Assembly: GCF_964065165.1 (NCBI RefSeq)
Contig: NZ_OZ061549.1
Coordinates: 1,674,001-1,738,000, forward strand
Source: Levilactobacillus yonginensis
GTDB lineage: Bacteria; Bacillota; Bacilli; Lactobacillales; Lactobacillaceae
Direction: 5' to 3'
Length of the DNA stretch: 64,000 nucleotides
A program made the position numbers and the translations under genes. The notes beneath the pieces are model-generated. The model searched no databases and was not told the DNA's origin. It saw nothing but the letters and a program-made list of their open reading frames with translations. The first letter of the stretch is position 1. The number at the start of each line of letters is the position of its first letter. This document shows positions 43,912-52,885 of this stretch, piece after piece.

Positions 43912-44139
43912 ATGCGCTTTACCTCAAAATTTCTTGATTCCTATTCACGCTGGGTCAAAACCCTAGATTTCCTCGAGTTACCCGTTGGCATTCTCTGGCT
44001 ACTTAACTTTCTCTGGCCGCACTACGTCGTGCAGACCAGTATCATCTTTGGCCTCTATAACGTTATCTTCTTTCTCTCCTGGTTGGTCGAAACCATTTGG
44101 CGCCATCATCAGAAGAAAAATGGGCGTCTAAAGCGTTGA
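43912..44139 (+). CDS. Small two-helix membrane protein, 75 aa
   Basis: ATG 43912 follows AAAGGAGG at ideal spacing. Two hydrophobic segments (LELPVGILWLLNFLW and TSIIFGLYNVIFFLSWLV) are followed by a basic tail (HHQKKNGRLKR). I know no family. The strong ribosome-binding site supports expression. Confidence 0.7.
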   Translation: MRFTSKFLDSYSRWVKTLDFLELPVGILWLLNFLWPHYVVQTSIIFGLYNVIFFLSWLVETIWRHHQKKNGRLKR

Positions 44140-44262
44140 TTTGGACTGGACAAGCTCCCACCTCAGGGACTACGCTTAATAAAAATAAGTGGAGTGGACT
44201 ATTTCTCGGATAATCATTTTATCGACTAGTCTATCCCCACAGCTTAGAGGGGAACCGTCACT

Positions 44263-45267
44263 ATGAGAAAATCCGTCGTCCTGTTCGCCAGTTGTCTGGC
44301 CCTGCTGACTAGTCTGCCAGCCGCCGCTGCCACTAAGAATCCAACACCCATCAGCAAATACCGTTACGCTAGTAAGAAAGCCGCCTACTATAACAAATCG
44401 ACCAGTGCTTACTACCGGTCTATTTGGACGGCCGCTCGTCAGGCTTGGAATAAATCCAAAGCTTTTAAGTGGTCTCCGACCAAGAATAAAAAGTCACGGA
44501 CGTTTACCACGACCATCAGTAAGGCCTCTGGCATCTGGATCAACGCAACCGGGATGGCTTACAATGGCATGTCCTTTGACAAGGCTGGCCATCAGACTGG
44601 TTCAGCCATGTACCTGAATCGGTCCGTTCTGAAAAAATACAAATACAATAAGAAACAGCGGACCAACGTTGCCATTCATGAAATGGGCCACGCTCTGGGC
44701 CTCAGCCATAACGCCAAGGGCTCCGTTAGTGTGATGAATCCAGCTAACCGGGTTCAACCGCTACGTAACGTTGATATCCGCGGCGTTAAGAAGGCCTACA
44801 GTACGCCCGTCACTCCACGTAAAGCTTTGGCTTCCGCTGCCAAGCCATCCCTCTCCGTCGATCACATTAAGGACTATTCCAACAACATTTATGGCGTTGA
44901 GGGACTGGTCCACGACGCCGGAACCATTGTAGAAGGGACCATCACCAAAAGTGTTGGCCACCACCAGGCCCCTAAGAATTACTATACGACCCAAACGTTA
45001 AAGGTGTCAGACAAGTTTAAGGGCGCCGCCGCTGGGACCACCCTCACCTTCACCCAGGGGGGAACTACGCAGATGGCCGTTACCGACAGCGAGGTCTTGC
45101 ATCCCGGTGAAGACGTGCTGGTCATGTTGGGGAAGAGTGCCGCTGGTAAATACTACGTTATCAATGACGGCCAAGGCATGTTTCTCGATACCCACACCAG
45201 TAACGGGCACGAGCTCTTTGAACACGTGTCTGATCACACCATCTACACGGAAGACATGCTCCACTAA
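44263..45267 (+). CDS. Secreted metzincin-type (matrixin-like) zinc metalloprotease
   Basis: The 334-residue protein has a signal peptide (1-23) and a protease domain whose zinc site HEMGHALGLSH (139-149) matches HExxHxxGxxH, with a Met-turn in SVMNP (156-160). A C-terminal domain of about 140 residues has no family I recognise. Matrixin-like proteins of lactobacilli are exported and probably act on wall or host proteins. ATG 44263 follows GAGGGG. The gene stands alone and is followed by a long structured intergenic region. Confidence 0.88.
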   Translation: MRKSVVLFASCLALLTSLPAAAATKNPTPISKYRYASKKAAYYNKSTSAYYRSIWTAARQAWNKSKAFKWSPTKNKKSRTFTTTISKASGIWINATGMAYNGMSFDKAGHQTGSAMYLNRSVLKKYKYNKKQRTNVAIHEMGHALGLSHNAKGSVSVMNPANRVQPLRNVDIRGVKKAYSTPVTPRKALASAAKPSLSVDHIKDYSNNIYGVEGLVHDAGTIVEGTITKSVGHHQAPKNYYTTQTLKVSDKFKGAAAGTTLTFTQGGTTQMAVTDSEVLHPGEDVLVMLGKSAAGKYYVINDGQGMFLDTHTSNGHELFEHVSDHTIYTEDMLH

Positions 45268-45278
45268 GTCTATCTTCT

Positions 45279-45435
45279 CGCCTTACCGGCCGCCAGCTAT
45301 GGGCTGGAACGGTGCGGGCACAACTTGAAGCCTCGAAAGTGCCGAGTCTTCAAGCTTGGCCTTCTGCTAAGCCAGCAGGAAAAACACCTCCTGACTAAGC
45401 AGAACGACGCGCCTGAGCCCATATCTGGCGACCTC
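45279..45435. repeat. Structured element 1: three-way junction
   Basis: An outer stem (CGCCAGcTATGGGCT with AGCCCATAtCTGGCG) encloses two hairpins: CTTGAAGcCTCG/CGAGtCTTCAAG and TTCTGCTaAGcCAG/CTGaCTaAGCAGAA. There is no reading frame of note. Confidence 0.65.
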
Positions 45436-45548
45436 TCGGCTTACATAGTAGTTCTTACTGCCAGGTCAGCTAGCTGTTATCAGCAAGGTCGTCATAAGTG
45501 ACTCAACTCCCGCCTATCAGCGATAATCATGTTGCAACACCATCAGAG

Positions 45549-45688
45549 CCGGAGGCGGCCAGGGACGCAGCCAGCTTACACCACGGGCGACTTTGGAGAC
45601 ACGGTTCCTTCGTGGCTTCAAATCGAGCGAGAAGCCCGCTCTTTGGCTGAAGCGTCCCCACAGCAGGCTACATCCCTGGCCGCCGGAG
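45549..45688. repeat. Structured element 2: three-way junction
   Basis: An outer stem GGCGGCCAGGGA/TCCCTGGCCGCC encloses two hairpins (CCACG/CGTGG and CTTCA..GAGCG/CGCTC..TGAAG). It has the same topology as element 1 but different sequence. Confidence 0.6.
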
Positions 45689-45764
45689 TGCGTTCAATTT
45701 AGCGTACTAATACTGGATTGAAGCAACTAATTCATTTTTCAACTTTTAGTTCTGATTCAAAATG

Positions 45765-45804
45765 AAAAGCGGTCGTGACGGTTTAACCCGTGACGACCGC
45801 TTTT
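45765..45804 (-). terminator. Strong bidirectional terminator
   Basis: AAAAGCGGTCGT...ACGACCGCTTTT with inner GACGG/CCGTG pairing lies just past the small membrane protein gene. Confidence 0.82.
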
Positions 45805-45815
45805 CTATGTATGGC

Positions 45816-46010
45816 TTAGTGCAGGTACCAATGATGCAGCGCAGTTACTAGGTCAATCAACGCAAATAACGCGATGAATCCGCCCACACTAGCAATAAAT
45901 AGGAGTCCATAACTTCGCCAGAACAACTGGCCTTGCGTGATGAAATCAACGGCTCCCTTAAACAGAAATACCGGTAATAAAAAGAACAGATAAATCTCTA
46001 ACCAAGTCAA
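45816..46010 (-). CDS. Putative small membrane protein, 64 aa
   Basis: Two hydrophobic stretches (WLEIYLFFLLPVFLFKGAV and LLFIASVGGFIALFALIDLV) are typical of a small membrane protein. The frame must start at TTG 46010, because an in-frame stop lies four codons upstream, and the nearest GGGAG is about 17 bases away, so the start is weak. The strong terminator 12 bases past the stop argues for a real unit. Confidence 0.5.
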   Translation of the reverse strand: MTWLEIYLFFLLPVFLFKGAVDFITQGQLFWRSYGLLFIASVGGFIALFALIDLVTALHHWYLH

Positions 46011-46458
46011 CCGATTGGGTTACTTGCTCCCTTAGAATCTTCCGAAAACCCATCACACAACCTCCTCCGATGATCCATCATCGCCGAAGCCTGATCTGAT
46101 GCCGGTTAGCCACCGCCATCACCCCGTAATCAGTCCCGGTTACTACTCATCCCCGAGTCCCCATGCAGTCATCATACCATGGCCACCCCACAATAACTAT
46201 GCACCTGAACTAAGTTGTACGAAAAAACTAAAGCTTGTCGACAACTTGCTTATATAACTGTTTTTGCTAGTGAGAATGACTAGTTCGTCGCCGCCTAGCT
46301 TGGTGACGAACTCATGTCGCTAGTTATTACTTTGATAATTAGAATGTCAGCTTTCGTAGCATTTACTGATTGTTCTTGAGCAAAAAAGCGCTTATCTGTG
46401 AAAGGCGTTGACGTCGTCCTGATTGCCAGCTATGCTTAGGTCCTCATTCTGATACCCG

Positions 46459-46492
46459 AAAAAGCTGTCCCGAGTTCTGGGGCAGCTTTTTT
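46459..46492. terminator. Isolated bidirectional terminator
   Basis: AAAAAGCTGtCCC-gagttct-GGGgCAGCTTTTTT stands in a 600-base region with no gene, between the small membrane protein and oppA. Confidence 0.75.
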
Positions 46493-46685
46493 GGTTGCTA
46501 TTGGGGCTTGTCAGTTGGCTGAAAGAATTCGGTGAGCGTGTATTGTCTTAGGCAGCTTGTCCCCAGAACCATCTTCCCAACCTGCGTGTCAAAAGGGACA
46601 GGTCCCTGCGCTTAGCGTAAAACCGGTCCATGACTTTGTCTCTGCTGGCTTAGAGCTTTCGTCTCCGGAGATTTATCCTGTGCCT

Positions 46686-46815
46686 GGCAGCTTCTGAAAC
46701 GTGTGGAAATAGGCAGTTTCCTGCGCTTAGCACAAAACAAGCTCCAAACTGGATAAATCCAGTCTGGAGCTTGTTTTACGCTAATGCTCAGAATCTAAGC
46801 GCCTATTTCCACACT
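46686..46815 (-). repeat. Structured 3' element, oppA copy
   Basis: On the minus strand GAGTGTGG begins at the oppA stop codon. GTGTGGAAATAGGC pairs with GCCTATTTCCACAC; inside lie the conserved GCGCTTAG/CTAAGCGC blocks and an AAACAAGCTCCA/TGGAGCTTGTTT hairpin. It ends CACGTTTCAGAAGC. Same family as 54218-54345. Confidence 0.75.
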
Positions 46816-48426
46816 CTATTTCCAATACGCATACTTATACTGTGCATCACTCATCATGGTGTACTTCAACCCACCGACCGACTTAGATACTAAGTGCGCC
46901 TTGGCTTGTTGGTACAGTGGGACTAAGCCCGCCTGTTCCGTGACGTACGTATCCGCCTTCTTTAACATGTCCCACCGTTGTTGCGTGGTGTACTTCGCCG
47001 TGTTGTCAATTTCCTTCATCATATTACTGAAGTGGGCGTTGTTCCACTTCGTGAAGTTAACTGAGCTGGTTCCATCTGCCATTTGTAAGAAGTCTGATGG
47101 GTCCCGCCAGTCCGTGGTCCAACCGTCCAAATCAATATCGAAGTTCCCGGCCGCCCCCTTGGCAATCTGCTGGGCCAATGGCATCGACTTAATGGTGATT
47201 GTCAGGCCTGGCATGTACTTCTGCGCCTGTTGTTGTAAGTATTGAGCCACGTGCTTCTGTTCGTCCGTATCAGCCGTCAGGAGCTCTAAATTAGCCTTCT
47301 TGATGCCCAACTCCTTCTTTGCTTGGTTCCAGAGCTGCGTCGCCTTCTTCGGATTGTAGCTCAACAGGTTACCCACGTCTTGTGAGAAGTCCTTACCAGT
47401 GGTTGGATCATTACCGTCACCATAAGGAATCAGACTCTTAGCCGCCGATGAGCCATCTTGTAGCACACTCTTCGTCACAGCCTTCCGGTTCACAACGTAG
47501 GAGAACGCTTGCCGAACCTTCGTGCTGTGCGTCACGGTCTTCTTGTCGTTAAATTCCAGGAACCGCATGGAGCTGTTCAACGTCGTCTTCAATTCTGGAT
47601 TGTTGGCGTTTTGCTTGATGTATTGACCTGACAGTACCGTTTCTTGAACCTTGCCCGACTTGAATAAACTAGCCGAAGTCCCCGGGTCCTTCACAACCTG
47701 AACGCCCACCTTCTTGATTTTCACGTTCTTAGCGTTCCAGTAGTTATCATTCTTTACGTAAGTCCATGAGTCCGCACTTCCACTCCAACCGACTAACTTG
47801 TAGGCGCCTTCGGACATGGTCTTAGCTGCGGAAGTCCCATACTTGTTACCATATTTATTAAATAAATTTGTCTTGATTGGATAAACCGCCGTTGCCAAGA
47901 TATCTGGCAACCAAGGCTGTGGTTTGGACAGCGTCAATTGTAACGTCTGCTTATCCAAAGCCTTAGCACCGATGGCCGAAGGCTTCTTTTTCCCATTTTG
48001 CACATCATCGTAGTTCTTCAAGAATTTCAGTTTGTTGGCCACTTGTGACTTGGACTTGGGGTTAACCTGCCAGTCAATGGCGGTAACGAAGTCCTGAGCC
48101 GTGACGGGATCCCCGTTAGCCCATTTAGCATTCTTTTTGATCTTAAACGTATAAACGGTACCATTCTTCGTGGGCTTAACCACTTTTTCAGCAACCCCGG
48201 CAACGACCTTCCCGTTGCCATTCAGCGTGTACAGCCCTTCTTCAGTTTGGGCAATCATGCTGGAACTGTTACTGTCACCCGAAATAGCTGGGTTAGCGGT
48301 GGCAGGATTTCCCACCATCGTCACGCTTAATTCTTTATTCGCATCACTCTTGGCTTGCGTGGACCCACAACCGGCCAACGCTGCAACTGCTAACAAACCA
48401 AATCCTAATCCCATTAATTTTTTCAT
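46816..48426 (-). CDS. oppA: Oligopeptide ABC transporter substrate-binding lipoprotein (OppA-like)
   Basis: The 536-residue SBP_bac_5-family protein captures peptides for an Opp importer. A lipobox (LAVAALAGCG, Cys near 20) anchors it in the membrane. GLYTLNGNGKVVAGVAEK and KWANGDPVTAQDFVTA are typical family tracts. No opp permease or ATPase gene is adjacent, so it must share a transporter encoded elsewhere. A paralogue lies at 61459-63063. A T-box leader with terminator precedes it, so expression rises when a specific tRNA is uncharged. Confidence 0.93.
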   Translation of the reverse strand: MKKLMGLGFGLLAVAALAGCGSTQAKSDANKELSVTMVGNPATANPAISGDSNSSSMIAQTEEGLYTLNGNGKVVAGVAEKVVKPTKNGTVYTFKIKKNAKWANGDPVTAQDFVTAIDWQVNPKSKSQVANKLKFLKNYDDVQNGKKKPSAIGAKALDKQTLQLTLSKPQPWLPDILATAVYPIKTNLFNKYGNKYGTSAAKTMSEGAYKLVGWSGSADSWTYVKNDNYWNAKNVKIKKVGVQVVKDPGTSASLFKSGKVQETVLSGQYIKQNANNPELKTTLNSSMRFLEFNDKKTVTHSTKVRQAFSYVVNRKAVTKSVLQDGSSAAKSLIPYGDGNDPTTGKDFSQDVGNLLSYNPKKATQLWNQAKKELGIKKANLELLTADTDEQKHVAQYLQQQAQKYMPGLTITIKSMPLAQQIAKGAAGNFDIDLDGWTTDWRDPSDFLQMADGTSSVNFTKWNNAHFSNMMKEIDNTAKYTTQQRWDMLKKADTYVTEQAGLVPLYQQAKAHLVSKSVGGLKYTMMSDAQYKYAYWK

Positions 48427-48454
48427 TTTAATTACCCCTCGTCATCGTTTATCA

Positions 48455-48712
48455 CTAAAAAAGTCGTTCGCCTTTGTCAGCCATCTCTGGCTAACAAGGG
48501 CGAACGACTCGCGGTACCACCTTGTTTTATCTCTCATAGAGTTCCTTAGAACTCTCCGTGTGGTAATGGACACGAACCAGTAACAGCTACTTCATTCACT
48601 ATTACGACTTCCAGATGCGCTTCACTCGTATGGTTTGATCCGGCTTTCATCACCCCGGACTCGCTCAGCAAACCATCACGAGCTACTCTTCTGTTTGACG
48701 TCTTCTTGATTG
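48455..48712 (-). promoter_or_regulatory. T-box riboswitch upstream of oppA
   Basis: On the minus strand the T-box sequence AAGGTGGTACCGCG is followed by a terminator (AGTCGTTCGCCCTTG with AAGGCGAACGACT, then TTTTTT). Stem I has an S-turn AGTA on the 5' side and GAA on the 3' side. The bases after GAA read G-CGC-A, suggesting an Arg (CGC) specifier by the usual GAA-N-specifier-purine spacing. T-box identity is firm; the specifier call is tentative. Confidence 0.92.
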
Positions 48713-48878
48713 ATATTAAATTTATCATCATTCATTTTATCTGTCAATCCTTTTATAAACATTCATTTTTATGTATATTTTGGGGCTATTTGGGTAAAAA
48801 AATGGCCAACCCACGTCGCCGTAGGCTGGTCGAAATGAATAATCGTGAAAATTTCCTAAATAATCGCGACAAAATTTT

Positions 48879-49151
48879 TTATTTATGCGTCCAACGTTGA
48901 TGATTTTGTGTGGTGGTCGTTGTTTGCCGACTCACGGTCTTCCCCGCCTGACTGGTCGTGGTCTGCGTCTTAACTGCGACGTGACCTTTGCCTTTGCCAC
49001 CATTTGATAGCTGGACGGCCGTTTGACCAGATGTCGGTTGAACCACTGAGTCCGTCACGGTTGATTGGCTCTTTGGCGCCTGAATGAACAGAAAAGCGCC
49101 TAAAACCAGACCGATCAATAGACCGACGATTCCCCGAATACTTTTTTTCAT
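48879..49151 (-). CDS. Small exported or membrane-anchored protein, 90 aa
   Basis: An N-terminal helix (IRGIVGLLIGLVLGAFLF, 5-22) precedes a Gln/Thr/Ser-rich extracellular tail with VKTQTTTSQ and RQTTTTTQNHQ tracts. There is no recognised domain; low-complexity tails of this type are common in lactobacillar envelope proteins. ATG 49151 has GGGGAAAG upstream. Confidence 0.65.
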   Translation of the reverse strand: MKKSIRGIVGLLIGLVLGAFLFIQAPKSQSTVTDSVVQPTSGQTAVQLSNGGKGKGHVAVKTQTTTSQAGKTVSRQTTTTTQNHQRWTHK

Positions 49152-49222
49152 GTGCTTTCCCCTGATTTCCCTATGTGCGTTTTAGTCCTCTAGCGACATT
49201 ATACACCTAAGTTGTCCAAAAC

Positions 49223-50398
49223 TTATCGATAAGTTTCCACACGCCGTTGGTTTCCCGTCACGACAACCCCAGTCAGGACCAAGACAATCAGGTTAGCCGC
49301 AGCTGCCACCACGAAGAGTACGGTGTAGGAAGCGTGGTCAATCACTAAGCCGCCGAAAAGGGGACCTAGGGCCTTCCCAACGGACGCCCAGGCGTTGGCC
49401 ATCCCCTGATACTTTCCCTTGACTACGGTCGGCGTCAGGTCGTTAACGAGTGCTGGAATCGCAGGAAATGCCGTTGCTTCCCCCATCGTCAGGATCACCA
49501 TGGCAATGACGAAGTGTAGGTAGTCCTTGGCAAAAATCAGCGTGATAAATGATAACGCCACGAAGAAAATCCCAGCATAGACCTGCACGTAGAGATTGCT
49601 AACATAGTTGGCTAACCAGTTCAGACCAGCCTGAAAAACCACAATCAGTGCGGCATTTAGCGTCCACAACAGACTGTATTCCTTCATGGGAATGCCCATC
49701 CCCGTCATATAAACGGACAGGTTCGACGCCCATTGCTCATACATCGTCCAAATGATGACCAGCGAGACGAAGAACGTCGCCATGATCCGCCGATTGGGCA
49801 GCGCAATGTGGACGGTCGTCTTGGCTCTGGTCACCACTTTGCGGTTCACCACGGCCGGAACCTTGTAGCACACGATAGCCACGATGAGAAAGCCCACGAA
49901 CAGGCCAAAGGCGATGCCAAACAGCAGCGTGATGCTGGTCGTGTAGACGAACCCCACCATGGCAGTTCCGAGCACGATTCCCAAATTTTCCGCAAAGTAC
50001 AACATGTTAAAGATGTACCGACCATCCCGACTATGAATGGTCGTGGCCAGCGAATTAACCATCGTTAACGTCCACCCTGAGGCGAATCCCAGGAAGACTA
50101 ACGCGATTGGGTAGGCTGGCCAACCATGCGTGAAGACCAACGTACCGAACGTGACCAGGGACATGCACACCCCAGCGATGGTCAAATGGTAGGGATTGAG
50201 GCGGTCAAACAAGCGGCCACCCAATACGCTACCCACGACATTGGCGAGGGAATAAAACAGCAAGATAATACCCACCTCGGTCAACGACGTTCCCAGCCGA
50301 TTATGTAAATAGATGGTGGTCAGCGGCCAAATAAAACTCATGCCGATACTACTGAACAATGCACCCAGTAGGAGCCACCGGATACGGATCTCTTGCAT
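49223..50398 (-). CDS. MFS transporter, 391 aa
   Basis: The twelve-helix major facilitator has SVLGGRLFDRLNPYHL as motif A and YQGMANAWASVGKALGPLFGG in the second half, similar to multidrug efflux proteins of the MdtG/YfkF type. The substrate is unknown. ATG 50398 follows AAAGGAGG. It diverges from an IclR-type regulator 88 bases away, which may control it. Confidence 0.9.
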   Translation of the reverse strand: MQEIRIRWLLLGALFSSIGMSFIWPLTTIYLHNRLGTSLTEVGIILLFYSLANVVGSVLGGRLFDRLNPYHLTIAGVCMSLVTFGTLVFTHGWPAYPIALVFLGFASGWTLTMVNSLATTIHSRDGRYIFNMLYFAENLGIVLGTAMVGFVYTTSITLLFGIAFGLFVGFLIVAIVCYKVPAVVNRKVVTRAKTTVHIALPNRRIMATFFVSLVIIWTMYEQWASNLSVYMTGMGIPMKEYSLLWTLNAALIVVFQAGLNWLANYVSNLYVQVYAGIFFVALSFITLIFAKDYLHFVIAMVILTMGEATAFPAIPALVNDLTPTVVKGKYQGMANAWASVGKALGPLFGGLVIDHASYTVLFVVAAAANLIVLVLTGVVVTGNQRRVETYR

Positions 50399-50486
50399 AA
50401 AACCCCTCCTTTTCTCAAAAGATGTTAAGCTTTATTCTAGCACTCGTGGGGCGAACGTGACCACCCCACATCTAGGAGGTCATCCC

Positions 50487-51203
50487 ATGACAAAACTCAT
50501 TCAATCCGTTCAACGCGCCGCAGCCATCTGTCGGTTACTGACCACGCAACCCGAAACGAGTCTCCACGAGCTTCAGGCAGCCCTTCAGCTCCCCAAAGCC
50601 ACCACTTACGGCTTACTAGCTACTCTGGTTGCCGAACGCATCGTTTATAAGAATCCGCTGACCGCCGCCTATTCACTGGGACCGGCAGCCTTGGTTGGGG
50701 ACCAACCGCTCACTGGCGACCAACTGGTCCGACTATTGCGCCCCAATCTACAACAACTGGCAAGTGACCGAAACCTTGCCGTTCACGTTGCAGTCCGCCA
50801 GGCCGACCGAGCGCACTACTTAGCCAAAATTGAGGCGCCCCACCCCCAACACGTATCCGCCCAGCCCGGACAAGATGATTCACTGGCTATCACCGCCACC
50901 GGCAAACTGCTGCTCAGTGCCAGCCCAGCTGACTTTCAAGCCAGCTATCTAGCGAGTCTGACCGCACCACTAGCACGGCAATTACAAGACGATCTCTCCA
51001 CCATCAGTCGCCGAAACGTGGCTTACGACTACGGTGAACAGACGAGCCAAATTGCCTGCGTCGCTACCGGTCTGCGCGACCACCGGGGCCAGGTGATTGC
51101 CAGCGTCAGTCTCGTCCTACCAGCCACTGCCACTTCAATCGACCTGCGGACTGGCGAGCAGCAGCTACTTGCATTGACTGCAGCTTTGGCGCCCCGCATT
51201 TAA
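50487..51203 (+). CDS. IclR-family transcriptional regulator
   Basis: The 238-residue protein starts at ATG 50487 behind TAGGAGG; the frame extends upstream through the divergent promoter and is not used there. The N-terminal winged helix (SVQRAAAICRLL...TSLHELQAALQLPKATTYGLL) and C-terminal effector domain (HYLAKIEAPHP, ITATGKLLLSA, CVATGLRDHRGQVIASVSLVLP) are complete. The likely target is the divergent MFS gene; the effector is unknown. Confidence 0.92.
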   Translation: MTKLIQSVQRAAAICRLLTTQPETSLHELQAALQLPKATTYGLLATLVAERIVYKNPLTAAYSLGPAALVGDQPLTGDQLVRLLRPNLQQLASDRNLAVHVAVRQADRAHYLAKIEAPHPQHVSAQPGQDDSLAITATGKLLLSASPADFQASYLASLTAPLARQLQDDLSTISRRNVAYDYGEQTSQIACVATGLRDHRGQVIASVSLVLPATATSIDLRTGEQQLLALTAALAPRI

Positions 51204-51235
51204 ATTTAAAGAGGTGGACCAGCTCAATTCATCAC

Positions 51236-51272
51236 TAAAAAAAGGCCAGGAATTTCGTCCCGAGCCCTTAAA
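51236..51272 (-). terminator. Terminator after the second SDR gene
   Basis: On the minus strand GGGCTCGGGA-cgaaat-TCCTGGCC is followed by TTTTTTT; the stem is imperfect. Confidence 0.55.
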
Positions 51273-51284
51273 GTAGCATTAAAT

Positions 51285-52037
51285 TTATTGCACCGGCTGA
51301 CCAGAATGCTGTTCCAAGCCACCCGATACCGGCAAGTTCTCTCCGTTGATTGGGTCAGACTCGTCGCTAGCCAGGAAATACATGACCCGTGCGATGTCTT
51401 CCGGTTGGGCGATCCGCTTCAATGGATTGGCCTGTTCGAACTGTGCCACGACCTCTGGTGGGTTGGCCATAAACATCGGCGTCTTGGTCGCACTTGGATC
51501 CACGTTGTTCACGCGAATATTGTACTGCCCGTAGTCCAAAGCCATAGCACGCACCAGGTTGACGACGGCACCCTTGGCAGCATTATAGGCCGCCATGTTA
51601 TAGTCGCCCCGTAAACCAGAAATGGAGCCGGTGTTCACAATCGTCCCGTGCCCCTGTTCAATCATGCCAGGAACAAAGGCCGCACTCATCAGATAGATGG
51701 ACTTGACATCGACCGCCATGATCCGGTCCCAATCGTCCTCCTTGACCTGGTGGAGCATCCCCGGAACAAAGATCCCAGCATTGTTCACCAGGCTGTCAAC
51801 GGACCAACCTTGAGCCTGAACAGCTGCGGCTAAAGCTTGTACGGAAGCGGCCTGACTAACATCTGTCGCATGAAAGAATAGGTTGGCATACCCCGCTTGC
51901 TGCAAGTCTGCGACCACTTGGGACCCCTTTTCCACATTTAAATCGGCCAGGACAACGCGCCAGCCACGGTGACTAAATAGTTTGACAGCGCTGAGTCCCA
52001 TCCCGGACGTAGCACCAGTAATAATTACAGTTTTCAT
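51285..52037 (-). CDS. SDR-family oxidoreductase, 250 aa
   Basis: The classical short-chain dehydrogenase has TGATSGMG, LADLN at the end of strand 2 (Asp, NAD preference), NNAG, Ser in NTGSISGLRG, YNAAKGAV for YxxxK, and a C-terminal PINGENLPVSGGL typical of the diacetyl reductase/3-ketoacyl reductase-like group. The substrate is unknown. It converges on the IclR gene and diverges from a flavodoxin-like reductase gene. Confidence 0.92.
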   Translation of the reverse strand: MKTVIITGATSGMGLSAVKLFSHRGWRVVLADLNVEKGSQVVADLQQAGYANLFFHATDVSQAASVQALAAAVQAQGWSVDSLVNNAGIFVPGMLHQVKEDDWDRIMAVDVKSIYLMSAAFVPGMIEQGHGTIVNTGSISGLRGDYNMAAYNAAKGAVVNLVRAMALDYGQYNIRVNNVDPSATKTPMFMANPPEVVAQFEQANPLKRIAQPEDIARVMYFLASDESDPINGENLPVSGGLEQHSGQPVQ

Positions 52038-52196
52038 GGTTCAAAACCTCCCAATTTTAAATAGGGGTTCGACAATGCCGAACGGGCTTTCCCTGAACCC
52101 CGCACACTATACGAGGCTCTACCTAATTTGTCAAACGCTTCAATTGCATTTTTACGCAGCTTTCCCTACACTTAGTCCCTAAGGAGGACCACCACG

Positions 52197-52730
52197 ATGA
52201 CAATTTTACTGATCAACGGCAGTCCCAGAAAGACTGGCAACACGGCAACTCTGGGCGACCGACTGCTCACTAATCTACCTTATCGCACCATTCATCTGAC
52301 CGACCATCAACTCAACTTTGTTCAGGATTACCGAGACACGAACCATCCTCAACAGGACCTAACCGATGATTACGAAACATTGATGGCCCAATTTGCTCAA
52401 GCAACCGATATTGTGCTGGGAACGCCAGTCTACTGGTATGGCATGACCGGGCAACTCAAGGTCTTCATGGACCGCTGGTTTGACAGTTTCACCAACGACT
52501 TTCCCTTTGCTGGCAAGCGTCTCTACCTGCTAGTCGTGGGGGCCGATGAACCGGAAACCAAGGCCACTGGTATCACCCAGGCGATTCAGGAATCCTGTGA
52601 CTGGTTACAGATGGACTTCCAAGGGACGGCGACCGTTACGGCAGATAGTCCCACGGACGTCGCCAAGATGGCAGAGCTTCCCGCTAGTGTGCGTCGTTTA
52701 CGTGATATTCTGCAGCAACACCAAGCTTAA
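52197..52730 (+). CDS. Flavodoxin-like NAD(P)H-dependent oxidoreductase
   Basis: The 177-residue protein has INGSPRKTGNTATL, the FMN phosphate-binding loop, and IVLGTPVYWYGMTGQLKVFMDR, the family signature of NADPH-dependent FMN reductases. These enzymes reduce flavins or quinones in the cytoplasm. ATG 52197 follows AAGGAGG. A parS-like site overlaps the bases just after its stop. Confidence 0.92.
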   Translation: MTILLINGSPRKTGNTATLGDRLLTNLPYRTIHLTDHQLNFVQDYRDTNHPQQDLTDDYETLMAQFAQATDIVLGTPVYWYGMTGQLKVFMDRWFDSFTNDFPFAGKRLYLLVVGADEPETKATGITQAIQESCDWLQMDFQGTATVTADSPTDVAKMAELPASVRRLRDILQQHQA

Positions 52731-52731
52731 A

Positions 52732-52747
52732 TGTTTCATGTGAAACA
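52732..52747. promoter_or_regulatory. parS-like site 3
   Basis: TGTTTCATGTGAAACA, two bases after the stop of the reductase gene. Confidence 0.75.
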
Positions 52748-52885
52748 CAACTAAACAACTTAACTTCTTTGACCAGTTGGCACGTTCAGCACTCAACCGG
52801 TCATTTTATTTTGCCTAAACACCCTATTCAGCTACGAACTATGCTAGAGTAAAAGTTGAATTCATTGAGAAAGTGAGGCTTCACC

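Noticed and set aside
43710..43913. A 67-residue frame adjoining the tnpB remnant, possibly its missing N-terminus.
   Set aside because: Its sequence shows no TnpB features and overlaps the promoter and ribosome-binding site of the small membrane protein gene at 43912.
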